Positions 63,153 to 64,000 of a stretch of 64,000 bases of DNA are shown piece after piece. This DNA comes from Fulvivirga ulvae (lineage in GTDB: Bacteria; Bacteroidota; Bacteroidia; Cytophagales; Cyclobacteriaceae): positions 3,745,501 to 3,809,500 of the forward strand of contig NZ_CP089981.1 in the NCBI RefSeq assembly GCF_021389975.1, given 5' to 3'. How positions within the stretch are numbered: the first letter of the stretch is position 1; each line of letters opens with the position of its first letter. The notes under the pieces are model-generated. The model worked only from the letters and a program-made list of their open reading frames with translations, made no database searches and was not told the origin of the DNA. A program made the position numbers and the translations under genes.

Positions 63153-63996
63153 TTTCCTTTTTAAAATTCAAAGCGAATAGTTCATTTTTAGCCTCTCTTA
63201 ACTCTCCAAGCCCTGCGTCACTTTCCTTGAGGTTTTTGGCAAAGTCCACAACCTTTTTTAGTGGAGATATCTTTTCTTCTTTTTCTTCTGCCTTTGCTGT
63301 TGCTGTAGCGGTCTTAAAGTCTTCGATATTAAAGGTTATGGTCTGCCCCTTATCCTGTACCTCGGGCTGCTGATTGGTAGATGCAACAGTTGTTGAGTTA
63401 GTTGCATGGCTATGCAAAATTTTTATTTCTTCTTTTCCGGTTTCAGGTTCCCCGTTTTGATTTTCAATAGGAGTGTTTTCAACTTTAGCCACACTATTGA
63501 GATTATTGCTGGTTTCAATTCCGGACGAGCCATTCTCTAAAGTTTTTTTATTGTCTGACCTTTTTTCATCCTTGTTCCGGTCGCTATGGGCTGTAAAATT
63601 ATCCGTACCACTGACCTGTTGCGCCGGGGATGCTATTGTGCCACTGGCCTCCGGTTGGGCATTATTTTCCTGCTCTTCCAAAACCTGCGAGTCTCTTTCT
63701 TTTTTATCGGTAATTACTAACGGACTTTCAGTTTTGACAGAATGCTCTTCACCTTTTGTGTTTTCTTTCAGAGTCGCAATAGTCGTTGTTGTTTCAGTGT
63801 CATTGTTGAATAAAAATACTCCTGTAAAGGCAGCTAATAGCACTATTGTGGCTGCTATACCAGTATAGAACCAGATACCTTTCCTCTTTTTCTTCTGCTT
63901 ACCGGCCTGTATTCTTTCCCAGGCATTGGCAGAGGGTTTTCTCTCCAGGTCTTCCAGTTTCGTTTTAAATAAGTTATCCAGCTCTCGATTACTCAT
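63136..63996 (-). CDS. Single-pass membrane protein, probable anti-sigma-like regulator
   Basis: Protein of 286 residues. A short acidic N-terminus (MSNRELDNLFKTKLEDLERK) leads into PSANAWERIQAGKQKKKRKG and one membrane helix at about 42-64 (WFYTGIAATIVLLAAFTGVF). A long Ser/Thr/Asn/Glu-rich periplasmic part follows, without a clear fold. Proteins with this start are typically encoded right after an ECF sigma factor in Bacteroidota; that neighbour would lie beyond the right edge and cannot be seen here. It shares 17 bp with the barrel gene downstream. Confidence 0.7.
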   Translation of the reverse strand: MSNRELDNLFKTKLEDLERKPSANAWERIQAGKQKKKRKGIWFYTGIAATIVLLAAFTGVFLFNNDTETTTTIATLKENTKGEEHSVKTESPLVITDKKERDSQVLEEQENNAQPEASGTIASPAQQVSGTDNFTAHSDRNKDEKRSDNKKTLENGSSGIETSNNLNSVAKVENTPIENQNGEPETGKEEIKILHSHATNSTTVASTNQQPEVQDKGQTITFNIEDFKTATATAKAEEKEEKISPLKKVVDFAKNLKESDAGLGELREAKNELFALNFKKENDDSK

Positions 63997-64000
63997 GGCT

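Noticed and set aside
1..64000. tRNA, rRNA, CRISPR array, prophage or complete insertion sequence
   Set aside because: I looked in the intergenic stretches and saw no tRNA-like T-loop context, no regularly spaced repeats and no transposase, integrase or phage structural gene.

Overview
The window looks like the chromosome of a member of the Bacteroidota, most likely a gliding, Cytophagales-type marine bacterium. The genus cannot be fixed from sequence alone. Several signs agree. Five proteins carry C-terminal type IX secretion (T9SS) or gliding-type sorting domains. Several genes have TAnnTTTG promoter boxes and no Shine-Dalgarno sequence. Other Bacteroidota-typical families are present: FISUMP/IPT lipoprotein, SPEG-type OmpA, DUF4197, membrane AraC regulators and an ECF sigma factor with DUF4097 genes. 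I found no tRNA, rRNA, CRISPR array, insertion sequence or prophage.

Layout. 1-5.3 kb: a penicillin-acylase family enzyme cut by the left edge, an ArsC/Spx-like protein, a 2-oxoacid dehydrogenase E2 and CinA. 5.4-16 kb: a DUF4197 lipoprotein, a FISUMP lipoprotein followed at once by a 1398-residue T9SS surface protein, and a convergent 1403-residue T9SS subtilase. 16-20.4 kb: PaaN-type aldehyde dehydrogenase, MaoC hydratase, small VOC and unknown proteins, TauE/SafE permease. 20.5-26.2 kb: a four-gene export operon (TetR, ABC, HlyD, TolC) whose ABC protein has lost most of its ATPase motifs. 26.2-31.7 kb: SDR, folA, fmt, mobA and moaC facing moeA, plus an outer-membrane lipoprotein overlapping the moeA tail. 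31.9-39 kb: ffh, GNAT, pdhB, an OmpA/TPR lipoprotein, PspC, a glycosyltransferase and YbaB. 39-44 kb: hisS-hutH-T9SS type B gene packed with 3-bp gaps.

44-50 kb: a small Lys/Ala/Glu-rich protein, a phosphoesterase, a thioredoxin-like protein and two tandem paralogous T9SS proteins, each with two malectin-like domains. 50-56 kb: LysE exporter, flavoprotein, then an envelope-type operon: ECF sigma factor, HEAT-repeat membrane protein (probable anti-sigma), two DUF4097 proteins and a protein with an alternating acidic/aromatic stretch. 56-59 kb: a secreted unknown, a membrane-bound AraC regulator and a secreted NTF2-DJ-1 fusion. 59-64 kb: a DUF4157 (eCIS-core) protein with a C-terminal domain that looks like a diverged ADP-ribosyltransferase, a roughly 700-bp gap, two paralogous beta-barrel proteins and a membrane protein of anti-sigma type.

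The two leads I rate highest are the DUF4157 protein, a probable orphan effector or toxin, and the degenerate ABC protein inside an otherwise complete tripartite exporter. The tandem malectin proteins and the acidic/aromatic protein of the sigma-factor operon come next.
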